Part shown: positions 1 through 5,841 of the stretch, one piece after another | Numbering within the stretch: position 1 is the stretch's first letter | How the letters are laid out: each line of letters begins with the position of its first letter | DNA from: Candidatus Cloacimonas sp. 4484_140 | GTDB lineage: Bacteria > Cloacimonadota > Cloacimonadia > JGIOTU-2 | DNA length: 10,018 nucleotides | Direction: 5' to 3' | NCBI GenBank assembly: GCA_002049945.1 | Contig: MVCT01000014.1 | Coordinates: forward strand, 1-10,018 | The notes under the pieces: model-generated | The model's database searches: none | The model's input: the letters and a program-made list of their open reading frames with translations, nothing else | What the model was told of the DNA's origin: nothing | Translations under genes and position numbers: made by a program

Positions 1-519
1 TTCATCGAGAATTTGAAGGAAATATTCCCTATCTTCCTTTTCTTCTATAAGCTCGCCTGCACCTTTTGCAAGGTCGTAATATTTTTCCCAACTTTCATCA
101 TCATTTAATGCCAAAGCTCGTGCATATTCCTCATAAGTAAAAGCAAGATCAAAACCTTCAAAACCGAATTTTTCAGTAATATTCAGGCAATTCTGAGCAT
201 GGTGAAGAGCAGGTTCCTTTCTGCTAAGAATTGTATAAACGTAGGCTACCATCCACTCTCCACGCTGCATGTTTAAGGGCTGCCCGATGATCGACCAGTG
301 CATAAGCGACGCATGAGCAAGATTAAGCATTACTTCGTCCTCTTCGTAGTTTCTTTCCGGCATATCGAGAAAATTCCAGGTTCTGTTGAAGAAATCCACT
401 GCAAAGATCTGATGCGCCTGCTCAATCGTATATTCTTTTGGCTGATCTTCCTCAATTTCTTCAGCGAAAAGGGTGAACGAGCACAGCAACAGAAACGAAA
501 TTAATAATATTTTTTTCAT
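1..519 (-). CDS. Secreted protein of unknown function (3' end outside window)
   Basis: An open frame on the minus strand starts with ATG at 519 and stays open to base 1, giving 173 residues without a stop. A ribosome binding site GGAGA (524-528) lies 4 nt upstream of the ATG. The first 19 residues form a Sec signal peptide: two lysines, a hydrophobic run, then TLFA before EEIEED, so the product is probably periplasmic or exported. No proper lipobox is present, because the Cys at 13 follows Leu. The mature part is helical and rich in Asp, Glu and aromatic residues. Stretches such as HASLMHW, GEWMVAYVY, EPALHHA and FDLAFTYEEYARAL recall a TPR-like family of uncharacterised proteins of about 150-170 residues that I know mainly as cytoplasmic. 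If so, the export signal is unusual. It is transcribed divergently from the Mrp gene and need not belong to the same pathway. Confidence 0.8.
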   Translation of the reverse strand, partial: MKKILLISFLLLCSFTLFAEEIEEDQPKEYTIEQAHQIFAVDFFNRTWNFLDMPERNYEEDEVMLNLAHASLMHWSIIGQPLNMQRGEWMVAYVYTILSRKEPALHHAQNCLNITEKFGFEGFDLAFTYEEYARALALNDDESWEKYYDLAKGAGELIEEKEDREYFLQILDE

Positions 520-609
520 CTTATCTCCAAGTTTAATTACTGTATATTTTCTTGAAATGAACTGCATCCTGTCAATTTATCGGGCTTAAAGAAAAATTCT
601 TACTTTTAA

Positions 610-639
610 TTTGACAATTCAGGTTATTCCATACCTTAT
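610..639 (+). promoter_or_regulatory. Candidate promoter of the Mrp gene
   Basis: TTTGACA (610-616) holds both a perfect sigma70-type -35 (TTGACA) and the Bacteroidetes-type -33 TTTG. After TTTG and 18 nt comes TACCTTAT (632-639), a partial match to TAnnTTTG. As a sigma70 promoter the best -10 is TTATAT (636-641) with a long 19-nt spacer. The same block, ACTTT(TA)ATTTGACAAT, recurs upstream of the DUF134 gene near 2020. Confidence 0.45.
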
Positions 640-670
640 ATGTATAAAATGATAAAATCAGGAGACAGAA

Positions 671-1492
671 ATGACAGATATTCAGCAGGATCAGCAGAAG
701 AAGAAAAAGGAACTTTACGAAAAAAATTTGAAAAACATAAAACACACGATCGTGGTGATGAGCGGTAAAGGTGGCGTGGGAAAAAGCACTGTTAGTGTGA
801 ATCTTGCCTATTCCTTAGCAGAAAAAGGAAACAAAGTCGGCATTCTAGATGTTGATATTCATGGTCCCTCGGTTGTTAAGATGACAGGAGTTGGGAATCA
901 AAAACTCGTTTATAAAGAAGGACAATCCCCTGCTCCGGTGCAGGTTACAGATAATCTTGTAGTGCTCTCCATCGCATCATTACTTCAGGATCCGGACAGT
1001 CCGGTTATCTGGCGCGGACCGATGAAGATGAATCTCATCAAGCAGTTCATGGAAGATATTGAGTGGCCCAAGCTGGATTATCTTATTGTTGACTGTCCTC
1101 CGGGAACCGGCGATGAACCGCTGAGTGTTATCCAAATACTTAAGAAAATTTCCGGCGTGATCATTGTGTCCACTCCACAGGAACTTGCCTACCTCGATGT
1201 ACGAAAGGCTATTAATTTTGCAAAAAAACTTGAAGTCCCAATTCTTGGTATTGTTGAGAATATGACCGAAATTGTATGCCCTCACTGCGGACAGCATATC
1301 GAACTTTTCAAAGCAGGCAGCGGAGAAAAGGCATTAAAAGACTTCAATATTGACCTTCTAGGAAGAATTCCCTTTGATGTGCAAGTCGTGCAATCCGGCG
1401 ACACAGGTAAACCTTTTATTGGAGAGAATGCAAACACTGAGGCAGGAAAGAGATTCAACGAAGTTGCAGAAAAGATTATTAAGAAATTATAA
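671..1492 (+). CDS. mrp: Mrp/NBP35-family iron-sulfur cluster carrier ATPase
   Basis: This is a cytoplasmic P-loop ATPase of the Mrp/ApbC/Nbp35 family, whose members carry [4Fe-4S] clusters and pass them to apoproteins. At 273 residues it is a short form without the N-terminal DUF59 domain, having only a charged 25-residue leader. Visible motifs are the deviant Walker A GKGGVGKST (32-40), DVDIHGPS (60-67), WRGPMK (114-119), DCPPGTGDE (141-149) and the C-terminal CPHC (203-206), the CxxC pair that bridges a [4Fe-4S] cluster between subunits. The AGGAG at 660-664 fixes the ATG at 671. It is the first plus-strand gene of the window and is followed after 31 nt by a small membrane protein. In Desulfovibrio orp loci an Mrp also accompanies MinD/ferredoxin ATPases and NifX-type proteins, as here. 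The family call is secure; the client proteins are unknown. Confidence 0.95.
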   Translation: MTDIQQDQQKKKKELYEKNLKNIKHTIVVMSGKGGVGKSTVSVNLAYSLAEKGNKVGILDVDIHGPSVVKMTGVGNQKLVYKEGQSPAPVQVTDNLVVLSIASLLQDPDSPVIWRGPMKMNLIKQFMEDIEWPKLDYLIVDCPPGTGDEPLSVIQILKKISGVIIVSTPQELAYLDVRKAINFAKKLEVPILGIVENMTEIVCPHCGQHIELFKAGSGEKALKDFNIDLLGRIPFDVQVVQSGDTGKPFIGENANTEAGKRFNEVAEKIIKKL

Positions 1493-1523
1493 TCATAAAA
1501 AATATTCTCTTGAAAGGAACACA

Positions 1524-1910
1524 ATGACAATTGCAATCATCGTTTTAGCTGTAGTTATTATCGCTGTGGTACTTTATTTTCTTTTGCGTAAACCTGATCG
1601 TATGACACAGGAAGAGCTGGTAGAACTATGTGAAGAAATGACAAAGGATTGTCCGAAGATCGTTGCTGAAAATGTCCGCCTTGATCGGGTAAGTGCAGGA
1701 CAGGATAAAAGTATGACGTATTTCTACACTATGCTCAAAGTCGCTCCGAATGCGCTCAACGAAGAGAATCTGAACAATATGAAAGCACAACTACTCAAGC
1801 ATTATAAGACAGCAAAGGATTTTGCAATATTCAGGAAAAATCATGTTAAGGTGATTTTTATTTATAAAGATAATGATGGGAAAGAATTATTGAGTGTGGA
1901 GTGTAAGTAA
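1524..1910 (+). CDS. Small membrane-anchored protein of unknown function
   Basis: The product has 128 residues. The frame is open further upstream, but the start at 1524 has a Shine-Dalgarno-like GAAAGGA (1512-1518) and avoids a long overlap with the Mrp gene. Residues 2-21 form one very hydrophobic helix (IAIIVLAVVIIAVVLYFLL) followed by RKPDR, so the protein is probably anchored N-in with its soluble part outside. The soluble part has a pattern (C-P near residue 43, VRLD, TYFYTML, a helix with LLKHYKT, then VKVIFIYKDNDGKEL) that recalls small alpha/beta proteins of unknown function found in many bacteria. It has only two or three cysteines and no recognisable catalytic motif. It lies 31 nt after the Mrp gene and is likely co-transcribed with it, but nothing visible links it to iron-sulfur chemistry. 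Confidence 0.8.
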   Translation: MTIAIIVLAVVIIAVVLYFLLRKPDRMTQEELVELCEEMTKDCPKIVAENVRLDRVSAGQDKSMTYFYTMLKVAPNALNEENLNNMKAQLLKHYKTAKDFAIFRKNHVKVIFIYKDNDGKELLSVECK

Positions 1911-1935
1911 GTTAGAGTCGATTCCAAAAATTATT

Positions 1936-1963
1936 GAAGGTGATAGTGCGCATCATCACCTTC
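1936..1963. other. Perfect 9-bp inverted repeat (hairpin)
   Basis: GAAGGTGAT (1936-1944) and ATCACCTTC (1955-1963) are exact reverse complements around a 10-nt loop. The hairpin lies 26 nt after the stop of the small membrane protein gene and upstream of the promoter-like block before the DUF134 gene. There is no T-run after the stem, so an intrinsic terminator is doubtful. An operator or an RNA-level boundary between the two transcription units is equally possible. Confidence 0.5.
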
Positions 1964-2019
1964 GTTGTATACTCCTTCCCGAGCATTTCCATCTCCCATA
2001 AAAAAATATTCATACTTTA

Positions 2020-2051
2020 TTTGACAATCCGATTGGTAGGCATAAGTTTTG
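2020..2051 (+). promoter_or_regulatory. Candidate promoter of the DUF134-DUF5320-nifX unit
   Basis: TTTGACA begins at 2020. TTTG (2020-2023) is followed after 19 nt by TAAGTTTTG (2043-2051), a good approximation of the Bacteroidetes-type -33/-7 promoter TTTG/TAnnTTTG. A sigma70 reading gives TTGACA (2021-2026) but only a poor -10. The transcript would start about 20 nt before the DUF134 start codon. The motif and its left flank resemble those upstream of the Mrp gene. Confidence 0.45.
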
Positions 2052-2078
2052 AACATAAGTTCATAACAAGGAAATAAA

Positions 2079-2531
2079 ATGCCAAGACCAAGAAAGATCA
2101 GACGCGTAAGCAAGCCACCAATTTGCAGCAGGTTCAAGCCGGTGGGTATCCCCGCTCGTTTGCTAGATGTAGTCGATCTTTCTGTTGACGAATACGAGGC
2201 GCTCCGTCTTGCTGATTATGAAGGTTTCGAGCACAAAGACGCTGCAGAAAAAATGGGAATATCACGCCCAACCTTTACTCGCCTTATTGATCAAGCACGA
2301 AAAAAGATCGCATCAGGCATAATAGAAGGGAAGGAAATTTCTATTGAAGGCGGTAATTTCCAATTCATACAGCACGTGGTACGTTGCAGAAGCTGCGGCT
2401 CGCTTTCCAACTATTTAAAGCATGCTCCGGAAAAATGCCCTGAATGCAATGAAAAAGATCTTGAAAATCTTAATCAGAATTATCAGAGAGGACGTGGTCG
2501 TGGTCGTGGAAGATGGGGTCATGGCAGATGA
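2079..2531 (+). CDS. DUF134-family putative DNA-binding protein with zinc ribbon
   Basis: The N-terminal 100 residues carry the hallmarks of DUF134: MPRPRK at the start, PPICSRFKPVGIP (13-25), LSVDEYEALRLADYEG (34-49) and a sigma-70-region-4-like helix-turn-helix (about 50-77, with MGISRPTFTRL). After it comes a zinc-ribbon-like part with CRSC (103-106) and CPEC (120-123), and then an Arg-Gly tail (137-150, alternating RG ending WGHGR). The usual DUF134 core lacks this tail; the tail echoes the Gly/Arg-rich proteins encoded next. AAGGAA (2068-2073) supports the ATG. DUF134 genes often sit beside NifX-like and DUF5320 genes, and the protein probably regulates this locus, with the cysteines as possible metal or cluster sensors. 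That role is inferred; no target site is proven. Confidence 0.9.
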   Translation: MPRPRKIRRVSKPPICSRFKPVGIPARLLDVVDLSVDEYEALRLADYEGFEHKDAAEKMGISRPTFTRLIDQARKKIASGIIEGKEISIEGGNFQFIQHVVRCRSCGSLSNYLKHAPEKCPECNEKDLENLNQNYQRGRGRGRGRWGHGR

Positions 2532-2570
2532 ATAAATTTTTATACAAAACATATCGAAAGGAGGCATATA

Positions 2571-2936
2571 ATGCCACGCGGAGACAGAACTGGTCCTAAT
2601 GGAATGGGACCAATGACCGGACGAGCAGCTGGCTTTTGCTCCGGATACGACAGACCCGGCTACATGAATGCAGCAGGTGGAAGAGGTTATTACGGACGCG
2701 GATACGGAAGAGGATTCGGCTATGGACAGGGTTTTGGTTATGGACGCGGCTTTGGACGCGGAAGAGGATTCGGCATAGGTTTCGCACCTGCCTATCCTGT
2801 TGCTTCTGCTCCATATCCCACCTCTGCTAATGCAGAAAATGAGAGTGATTATCTCGAGAACGAACTGAATATGCTCAAGGAAGACATGAAGCACATTGAA
2901 GCTCGACTCAAAGAGATCAAAGCCGAGAAAAAGTAG
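2571..2936 (+). CDS. DUF5320-family Gly-rich protein with coiled-coil C-terminus
   Basis: The protein has 121 residues in three parts. The N-terminus MPRGDRTGPNGMGPMTGR with GFC up to Cys23 is the DUF5320 signature. Residues 36-71 are repeats of Gly-Arg/Gln-Gly with Tyr or Phe (GYGRGFG-like). Residues 91-121 form a heptad-like charged helix (YLENELNMLKEDMKHIEARL), very likely a coiled coil that drives oligomerisation. A near-ideal ribosome binding site AAAGGAGG (2557-2564) precedes the ATG by 6 nt, which suggests strong translation. It follows the DUF134 gene by 39 nt. No function is established for the family; proteins of this type are seen near NifX-like genes in anaerobes. The Gly/Arg stretch could bind nucleic acid or partner proteins, but this cannot be told from sequence. 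Confidence 0.85.
   Translation: MPRGDRTGPNGMGPMTGRAAGFCSGYDRPGYMNAAGGRGYYGRGYGRGFGYGQGFGYGRGFGRGRGFGIGFAPAYPVASAPYPTSANAENESDYLENELNMLKEDMKHIEARLKEIKAEKK
2705..2774 (+). repeat. Internal 16-nt direct repeat in the Gly/Arg tract
   Basis: CGGAAGAGGATTCGGC occurs exactly at 2705-2720 and 2759-2774, 54 nt (18 codons) apart, inside the Gly-rich part of the DUF5320-like gene. It probably marks an in-frame duplication that lengthened the tract, so the length may vary between strains. Confidence 0.75.
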
Positions 2937-2956
2937 TGTTATAACTAAGAACACTT

Positions 2957-3037
2957 ACTACAGAGCACACAGAGAGCACTGAGATTTAGTATTGATTTTT
3001 CTCTTTGTCCTCAGTGTCTTCTCTGATCTCTGTGGTA
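2957..3037. repeat. Imperfect inverted intergenic repeat of CACAGAG type
   Basis: The left arm around 2959-2983 (TACAGAG, ACAGAGAG, CACTGAG) is mirrored by the right arm around 3009-3037 (CTCAGTG, TCTCTGATCTCTGTGG). Together they fill most of the 144-nt gap between the two DUF5320-like genes. The composition matches a known kind of dispersed palindromic element with repeated CACAGAG and CTCTGTG words. The transcript would fold into a long imperfect hairpin that could act as a processing or attenuation point. Just downstream, TCTGTGTAAAT (3044-3054) matches part of the repeat near 8517. Confidence 0.65.
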
Positions 3038-3080
3038 GATATTTCTGTGTAAATTTGCAAGTATTAACGTAGGAGTTTTT

Positions 3081-3377
3081 ATGCCAAGAAGAAACGGTAC
3101 AGGGCCGGAAGGACGCGGTCCGGGAACAGGACGACGACGCGGAAGCTGCTTTGGTGCATTCACAAAGAAAGATGGAAGCATCTCGGTATGGCGAACCCTT
3201 GTCATACCTGCGATCGGAGCGATCGTAAATGACCTTCGTAAGCCAGACAGCATTTCACGAAAAACAGTGAATTCAATAGTAAATCGACTGAAAACAAAAC
3301 AGATAAAAGATGACAGAAAAAAATCTCAGGAAATTAAAGGTTCCTATTCTGTTATCGATACTGAGGAAGGAGAATAA
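3081..3377 (+). CDS. Second DUF5320-like small protein, divergent C-terminus
   Basis: The product has 98 residues. Its start MPRRNGTGPEGRGPGTGR and the following RRGSC align without gaps with the preceding DUF5320-like protein, including Thr7-Gly-Pro, Gly13-Pro, Thr16-Gly-Arg and Cys23. After residue 25 the two differ completely: this one has KKDGSISVWRTLVIPAIGAIVNDL, a moderately hydrophobic helix, then a basic region (RKTVNSIVNRLKTKQIKDDRKK) and an acidic end. There is no Gly/Arg repeat and no coiled coil. AGGAG (3071-3075) lies 5 nt before the ATG. Its last codons contain the ribosome binding site of the next gene, which starts 1 nt after this stop, so the two are translationally coupled. 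Function unknown. Confidence 0.8.
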   Translation: MPRRNGTGPEGRGPGTGRRRGSCFGAFTKKDGSISVWRTLVIPAIGAIVNDLRKPDSISRKTVNSIVNRLKTKQIKDDRKKSQEIKGSYSVIDTEEGE

Positions 3378-3378
3378 T

Positions 3379-3573
3379 ATGCCAAGAGGAAATGGTCAAG
3401 GCAGAGGTATGGGCAGAGGACAGGGACAGGGGCGCGGACAGGGAGGTAACTTCCCGGGTCCCGGCGGTTATTGCGTATGCCCTTCATGCGGGTATAAAGA
3501 AGCACATGTGCAAGGTGTTCCCTGTCTTAATAAAACATGCCCCAAATGCGGCGCTAAAATGACCAGAGAATAG
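3379..3573 (+). CDS. Gly/Arg-rich small zinc-ribbon-like protein
   Basis: The frame is open from 3310, but the start at 3379 has AAGGAG (3367-3372) and gives the same MPRGNG beginning as its neighbours. The product has 64 residues. Residues 4-30 are almost only Gly, Arg and Gln. Residues 31-64 hold six cysteines (32, 34, 37, 49, 54, 57) and His43 in a rubredoxin- or zinc-ribbon-like layout (CVCPSCG, then PCLNKTCPKCG). The two CPxCG knuckles would bind one zinc or iron; the extra cysteines 32 and 49 might bind a further metal. It overlaps functionally with the preceding gene (1-nt gap) and is followed after 24 nt by a NifX-family gene. A role as a metal or cluster-binding accessory protein is plausible but unproven. 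Confidence 0.8.
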   Translation: MPRGNGQGRGMGRGQGQGRGQGGNFPGPGGYCVCPSCGYKEAHVQGVPCLNKTCPKCGAKMTRE

Positions 3574-3597
3574 AAAATAAATTCATTAGGAGAAGTA

Positions 3598-3963
3598 ATG
3601 CGAATAGTAATTTCTACAGAAAATGGAAAAGTTGCTCAGCATTTCGGACGATGTCCGGAATTCACACTCGTAGATATTGAAAACGGGATCGTTATAAAAA
3701 AAGAAATTGTCCAGAATCCCGGGCATGCACCAGGCGTACTTCCAAAATTTTTTAGCAAATTAGGATGTAAAACAATCATAGCCGGTGGCATGGGAAACAG
3801 AGCTCAGGAGCTCTTCAGAACCTATGATATGGACTGGATCATCGGCGTACAAGGTGAAGTTGACTGCGTTATAGATGAATATCTTGCAGGAACACTCACT
3901 GCAGGTGACAGTATGTGCGAACACGGAGAAGGAAAGGGTCCAGGAACCAAAAAGTGGGACTAA
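3598..3963 (+). CDS. NifX/NifB-type dinitrogenase cofactor-binding domain protein
   Basis: A 121-residue cytoplasmic protein of the NifX/NafY/NifB C-terminal domain family (PF02579; MTH1175-like), which binds iron-molybdenum or other metal-sulfur clusters. It begins MRIVISTENGKVAQHFGR and has HFGRC at 15-19, the conserved pocket segment with His and Cys as candidate cluster ligands. GCKTIIAGGMGNRAQELF is the typical second half, and CEHG lies close to the C-terminus. The tail GKGPGTKKWD weakly recalls the GPGTGR motif of the small proteins encoded just upstream. AGGAG (3588-3592) precedes the ATG. There is no nitrogenase in the window, so nitrogen fixation need not be involved; carriage of a metal-sulfur cluster in an Mrp/MinD-dependent system is the better guess. 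Confidence 0.9.
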   Translation: MRIVISTENGKVAQHFGRCPEFTLVDIENGIVIKKEIVQNPGHAPGVLPKFFSKLGCKTIIAGGMGNRAQELFRTYDMDWIIGVQGEVDCVIDEYLAGTLTAGDSMCEHGEGKGPGTKKWD

Positions 3964-3980
3964 CCTTACTGATAATTCTT

Positions 3981-4622
3981 ATGAAAATAACTATAATATT
4001 CGATAACACAACTATAGATACTACTCTTCAGACATCCTGGGGATTTGCAGCACTTATCGAGATCGATGACAGAAAAATTCTTTTTGATACCGGTGATAAC
4101 GGCGATATTCTAATGTCAAATATGAAAAAACTGCACATCGATCCTGCTGATATTGATGAAGTTTTTATCTCTCATAATCACTATGATCACATCGGGGGAT
4201 TGTCCTCATTTCTTTCTCATAACAATGATGTAACACTTTATGTACCTCCTTCAGTACGAGGAATACACAATGTGAAAGAACTTATCCGGGTAGATGAGCC
4301 CCTTGAATTGCATGAGAACATCTATTCCACTGGAGAACTTGCAAATATTGAGCAGTCATTGATCGTGAGAACGGATAAAGGGTTGGCCGTTATTGTGGGC
4401 TGTTCCCATCCTGGTATTGAACTGATACTGGAAACCGCAAAGCAATTCGGTGAACCCTATGCGCTCATTGGCGGATTTCATGGCTTCAAGAAATATAAAC
4501 TGCTTGAACCTCTTACTATTGTATGTCCCACACACTGCACCCAGCATATCAAGGAGATCAAGAAACGCTATCCCGAAAAATATGTTGAAGGCGGAGCTGG
4601 AAAAGTTATCGAAATTCAATAA
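3981..4622 (+). CDS. Metallo-beta-lactamase-fold hydrolase
   Basis: The product has 213 residues. The frame is open upstream, but MKITIIFDNTT at 3981 is the natural beginning of the fold. A clear Shine-Dalgarno is missing, and the stop of the NifX gene is only 17 nt away, so translation may be coupled. Metal-site motifs are HNHYDH (65-70), FDTG (35-38), GCSHPG (140-145) and late histidines (FHGF 166-169, PTHC 183-186). The overall pattern with VGCSHPGI resembles the subgroup that includes the archaeal methanopterin enzyme annotated as 7,8-dihydropterin-6-yl-methyl-aminobenzene-5'-phosphate synthase. That specific activity should not be assumed in a bacterium. These proteins often accompany NifX-like genes in anaerobes. 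Substrate unknown. Confidence 0.88.
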   Translation: MKITIIFDNTTIDTTLQTSWGFAALIEIDDRKILFDTGDNGDILMSNMKKLHIDPADIDEVFISHNHYDHIGGLSSFLSHNNDVTLYVPPSVRGIHNVKELIRVDEPLELHENIYSTGELANIEQSLIVRTDKGLAVIVGCSHPGIELILETAKQFGEPYALIGGFHGFKKYKLLEPLTIVCPTHCTQHIKEIKKRYPEKYVEGGAGKVIEIQ

Positions 4623-4656
4623 TCAATAGAGAAATTTATATGGAAAAGGAGTGTGT

Positions 4657-5841
4657 GTGAACACAGAAAATCTTATATCAAAACGTGTAAGTTCCATCAG
4701 CAAATCTGCCATTCATGAGATGACACGGTTATCAAAGCAGATCGAGGATGTGGCTTTTCTTTCATGGGCAAAACCAACTTCCGGAACTCCGGAACATATT
4801 AATAAAGCTGCAATTGAGTCAATAGAAAAAGGATTAGTCGGAGGATATTCACCCAGTGACGGATTGCTGGAATTGCGAAAAGAGATAGTAAAAAAACTTG
4901 CACGGGATAACAATATTTTTGCAAATACAGATCAGATAATTGTAACTGTCGGCGCAATCGAAGGTATTGCATCAGCAGTGATGGCAACTGTCGATCCGGG
5001 TGATGAAGTTATCGTTCCATCCCCCACCTATTCCACTCATGTACGACAGGTGATGCTTGCATCTGCGAAACCTGTTTTTGTGCCCCTTCATGAAGAAGAT
5101 GGCTTTGCGCTTCATATTGATGACATCAAAAAGGCAATTACACCGAAGACAAAAGCAATGTTGTTTTGCAGTCCAAACAATCCAACAGGAACAATATTTC
5201 CAGAGGAAACACTGAGACAAATTGCTGACATTGCACTCGAGAACAATTTTGTGATAATTACCGATGAAGCATATGAATATTTTGTATATGATGGCAACGA
5301 ACATTTCAGTATTTCATCAATACCTGAAGTGCAGAATAATGTGATATCCTGCTACACTTTTACAAAAACCTATGCAATGACGGGCTGGCGGATCGGCTAC
5401 TTACATGCAAGTGAAAATTTGATTCCCCACATAAAAAAGGCACATATTCCCTTTGCGATCTGTGCGCCTGTAATTTCACAATATGCAGCCATTGAAGCGC
5501 TTAAAGGTCCGCAGGATTGCGTTAAGGAATTTCACTCTCACTATAAATCTGCACGTAATCTTATGTGTGATCGTCTTGATCAATTAGACGATATTTTTTC
5601 CTATGTAAAACCAACCGGCTCATACCTGATGTTCCCAAAAATACTTACTGAAGAAGGCAAACATTCAATGAGTTTCTGTATGAACCTGCTACATAAAGCA
5701 AAGGTATCCACTACTCCTGGAATTGCTTTTGGACCAACTGGAGAAAGCCATTTGCGCCTGTCCTTCTGCGTTGACGAAAACATGATAAATACCGCTTTTG
5801 ACCGAATGGAAAAATATTTTCATAATCGAGGTAAAAAATGA
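4657..5841 (+). CDS. PLP-dependent class I/II aminotransferase
   Basis: A 394-residue fold-type I aminotransferase resembling the aspartate/aromatic aminotransferase group. Visible residues are a Gly-rich YSPSDGLLELR segment, NNPTG (174-178), Asp203 in TDEAYEYF (pairs with the pyridine nitrogen), Lys237 in TFTKTYAMTGWRIGY (Schiff-base lysine) and Arg367 in LRLSF (binds the substrate carboxylate). It should be active. The start is GTG: an upstream GTG at 4651 overlaps the ribosome binding site AAAGGAG (4645-4651), while the GTG at 4657 stands 5 nt from it and is preferred. It overlaps the next gene by 4 nt (ATGA), so the pair is coupled. The amino acid substrate cannot be read from the sequence, and its link to the cluster-related genes is unclear. 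Confidence 0.93.
   Translation: MNTENLISKRVSSISKSAIHEMTRLSKQIEDVAFLSWAKPTSGTPEHINKAAIESIEKGLVGGYSPSDGLLELRKEIVKKLARDNNIFANTDQIIVTVGAIEGIASAVMATVDPGDEVIVPSPTYSTHVRQVMLASAKPVFVPLHEEDGFALHIDDIKKAITPKTKAMLFCSPNNPTGTIFPEETLRQIADIALENNFVIITDEAYEYFVYDGNEHFSISSIPEVQNNVISCYTFTKTYAMTGWRIGYLHASENLIPHIKKAHIPFAICAPVISQYAAIEALKGPQDCVKEFHSHYKSARNLMCDRLDQLDDIFSYVKPTGSYLMFPKILTEEGKHSMSFCMNLLHKAKVSTTPGIAFGPTGESHLRLSFCVDENMINTAFDRMEKYFHNRGKK

Noticed and set aside
298..504. A 68-codon plus-strand frame
   Set aside because: It lies opposite the secreted-protein gene, whose minus-strand frame has a signal peptide, a ribosome binding site and protein-like composition.
520..670. Molybdenum-cofactor or other riboswitch upstream of the Mrp gene
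   Set aside because: I see no recognisable conserved riboswitch core in the 151-nt gap, only promoter-like elements and AT-rich sequence.
1374..1523. Upstream extension of the small membrane protein into the Mrp gene
   Set aside because: The added residues are out-of-frame Mrp sequence, and a ribosome binding site supports the ATG at 1524.
1931..2137. A 68-codon minus-strand frame across the gap before the DUF134 gene
   Set aside because: It overlaps the DUF134 start and the promoter-like block, and shows no domain or ribosome binding site.
2415..2954. A 179-codon open frame on the minus strand, Ser/Thr-rich
   Set aside because: It is antisense to the Gly/Arg-rich DUF134 tail and DUF5320-like gene; the repetitive composition keeps the opposite frame open. 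No ribosome binding site and no recognisable domain.
3915..3980. Upstream extension of the metallo-beta-lactamase-fold protein
   Set aside because: The added residues are basic, overlap the NifX gene in another frame and do not belong to the fold; MKITIIFD at 3981 is the natural beginning.
4640..4660. A 6-codon ATG frame just before the aminotransferase
   Set aside because: Too short for a leader peptide claim; its bases are the ribosome binding site and GTG start of the aminotransferase.
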